This document shows positions 5,577-6,421 of a DNA stretch of 6,421 bases, one piece after another; positions within the stretch are counted from its first letter, which is position 1; each line of letters starts with the position of its first letter. Position numbers and translations under genes: made by a program. The notes below the pieces were generated by a model that worked only from the letters and a program-made list of their open reading frames with translations, ran no database searches and was not told the DNA's origin. The DNA comes from Pseudomonadota bacterium (GTDB lineage Bacteria; Myxococcota; Polyangia; Polyangiales; Polyangiaceae), in contig JAEZYO010000830.1 in assembly GCA_023419055.1 (NCBI GenBank), positions 1-6,421 of the forward strand. The letters run 5' to 3'.

Positions 5577-6421
5577 TTATGGCACAACGCTCCCGACCCT
5601 TCCCGCGAGGAAGCGGCCAAGGCGTTCGTTCAGGAGCTCGCGCTGCTCGAGCGGAGCCACGTGCGAAGCCCCCCGCAAGAGCTCGAACTCCGCGCCGGGA
5701 ATGGCTTCCGCCATCGCCCGCGAGACCTCCGGCGGAGTAAATGAATCGCGGTCACCAGCCACGACCAGGACCGGAACGCGAATCTCCGGCAAGAGATCCT
5801 CCGCCGAGTGCTCGCCCGCCTTGGAGAGCATCTTGAGGAACAGCTCGAAGTCGACGTGCAGGGCGTGATCGAAGTACGGCGCGATGTCCTCGACGCGCAC
5901 GCGGCTCGTGTCCACGTCTCCCGTCATTTTTGCCACACGCAGCGCGAGGCCCGGAGGGACCCTCGACCAAAGGCCGCGCGCGAGCCGCCGGTGCGACGTG
6001 ACGAACGCGATCAGGTTCGGGAGCACGTTCGCGAGCAGGTCCGTGCCCTTGAAAGTGAAGGTCACGCGACCGAAGCTGCCGCAAAGGAACACGAGCCCCG
6101 CGACGCGCTCGGGCCTCAAGCGGTAAGCCTCCAGGGCGACCTGCGTCCCGAAGGAGTGCCCGAAGAGGACGACCGGCGGATCACCCAGGCTGCGGCGAAC
6201 GTCGTCGAGATCGCGCGCGTGATCGACCACGTCGATCCGCGCCGGGTCCATCGGCAAGCCGCTGCGACCGTGCCCTCGGTAATGAAAGTGAGCGACCGAC
6301 AGCGAGCTCGCGAGGTCGTCCCACAAGTACTTATAGATGAACCCGTCGCAGACCAGGCCGTCGCAGAACACCGCCGTCAGGGGCGACGGTCCGGGACGCT
6401 GCACGACATAGAGCCGCGTGC
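5577..6421 (-). CDS. Alpha/beta-hydrolase fold protein (5' end probably beyond window)
   Basis: This is a predicted serine hydrolase of the alpha/beta fold, about 275 residues from a possible GTG at 6404. The frame stays open to the right edge, and the codons just upstream (TRLYVV) look like the first beta strand, so the real start is probably outside the window. Numbering from 6404, the oxyanion-side loop is DGLVCDGF (15-22) and HYRGHGRSG lies at 41-49. The nucleophile elbow is GHSFG with Ser84, the acid is in AGDRDSFTP (Asp220), and the general base is in GASHVAP (His248). A lid-like segment lies at about 110-200. The triad is complete, so it should be an active esterase, lipase, haloperoxidase-like or C-C hydrolase; the substrate is unknown. 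No signal peptide is seen, but the N-terminus is incomplete. The stop (TAA at 5579-5577) lies nine bases before the histidine kinase start, so the two genes are probably cotranscribed. Confidence 0.9.
   Translation of the reverse strand, partial: TRLYVVQRPGPSPLTAVFCDGLVCDGFIYKYLWDDLASSLSVAHFHYRGHGRSGLPMDPARIDVVDHARDLDDVRRSLGDPPVVLFGHSFGTQVALEAYRLRPERVAGLVFLCGSFGRVTFTFKGTDLLANVLPNLIAFVTSHRRLARGLWSRVPPGLALRVAKMTGDVDTSRVRVEDIAPYFDHALHVDFELFLKMLSKAGEHSAEDLLPEIRVPVLVVAGDRDSFTPPEVSRAMAEAIPGAEFELLRGASHVAPLEQRELLNERLGRFLAGRVGSVVP

Noticed and set aside
5575..5577. ATG touching the hydrolase stop as a start for the kinase
   Set aside because: It is ten bases from the kinase GTG and so in another frame; it does not lead into the H-box sequence.
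4995..5744. Plus-strand open frame of 249 codons
   Set aside because: It is antisense to the kinase and the hydrolase, both of which have complete catalytic motifs.
1..6421. tRNA, rRNA, CRISPR array, insertion sequence or prophage genes
   Set aside because: No cloverleaf, ribosomal RNA core sequence, regularly spaced direct repeats, transposase or integrase motif was seen by eye on either strand.

Overview
The window is very G+C-rich, with G or C at most third codon positions, densely packed genes, frequent GTG/TTG starts and weak Shine-Dalgarno sequences. Together with the protein types (a lipoprotein with a sulfatase-modifying-factor-like fold, a histidine kinase without a sensor domain, an aspartate-rich small protein), this suggests a large-genome bacterium of the Myxococcota, perhaps the Polyangiales (Sorangium relatives). 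That placement is inferred from style and was not tested by a search.

Layout. From about 3240 down to 1, a minus-strand cluster reads in this order: a 78-residue protein of unknown function; a 660-residue aconitase-superfamily hydro-lyase whose small swivel domain is fused in front of its large iron-sulfur domain; a SlyD-type peptidyl-prolyl isomerase; and, after an 89-base gap, an acidic protein that runs off the left edge. The first three genes overlap by four bases at each junction, so their translation is probably coupled. The gap before the acidic gene holds a good intrinsic terminator, and an alternative helix that would exclude it.

From 3323 to 4831, two plus-strand genes diverge from that cluster: a lipoprotein with a degenerate FGE/SUMF1-type domain plus an unknown C-terminal region, and a 105-residue protein of unknown function. 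From 6421 down to 4851, a second minus-strand pair converges on them: an alpha/beta hydrolase, open at the right edge, followed nine bases later by a compact soluble histidine kinase with no sensor or membrane segment.

No RNA gene, insertion sequence, CRISPR array or phage gene was seen, and nothing here amounts to a clearly new system. The points most worth a second look are the swivel-first aconitase with its tightly coupled partners, the attenuator-like leader of the acidic gene, the FGE-fold lipoprotein without catalytic cysteines, and the hydrolase/kinase pair.
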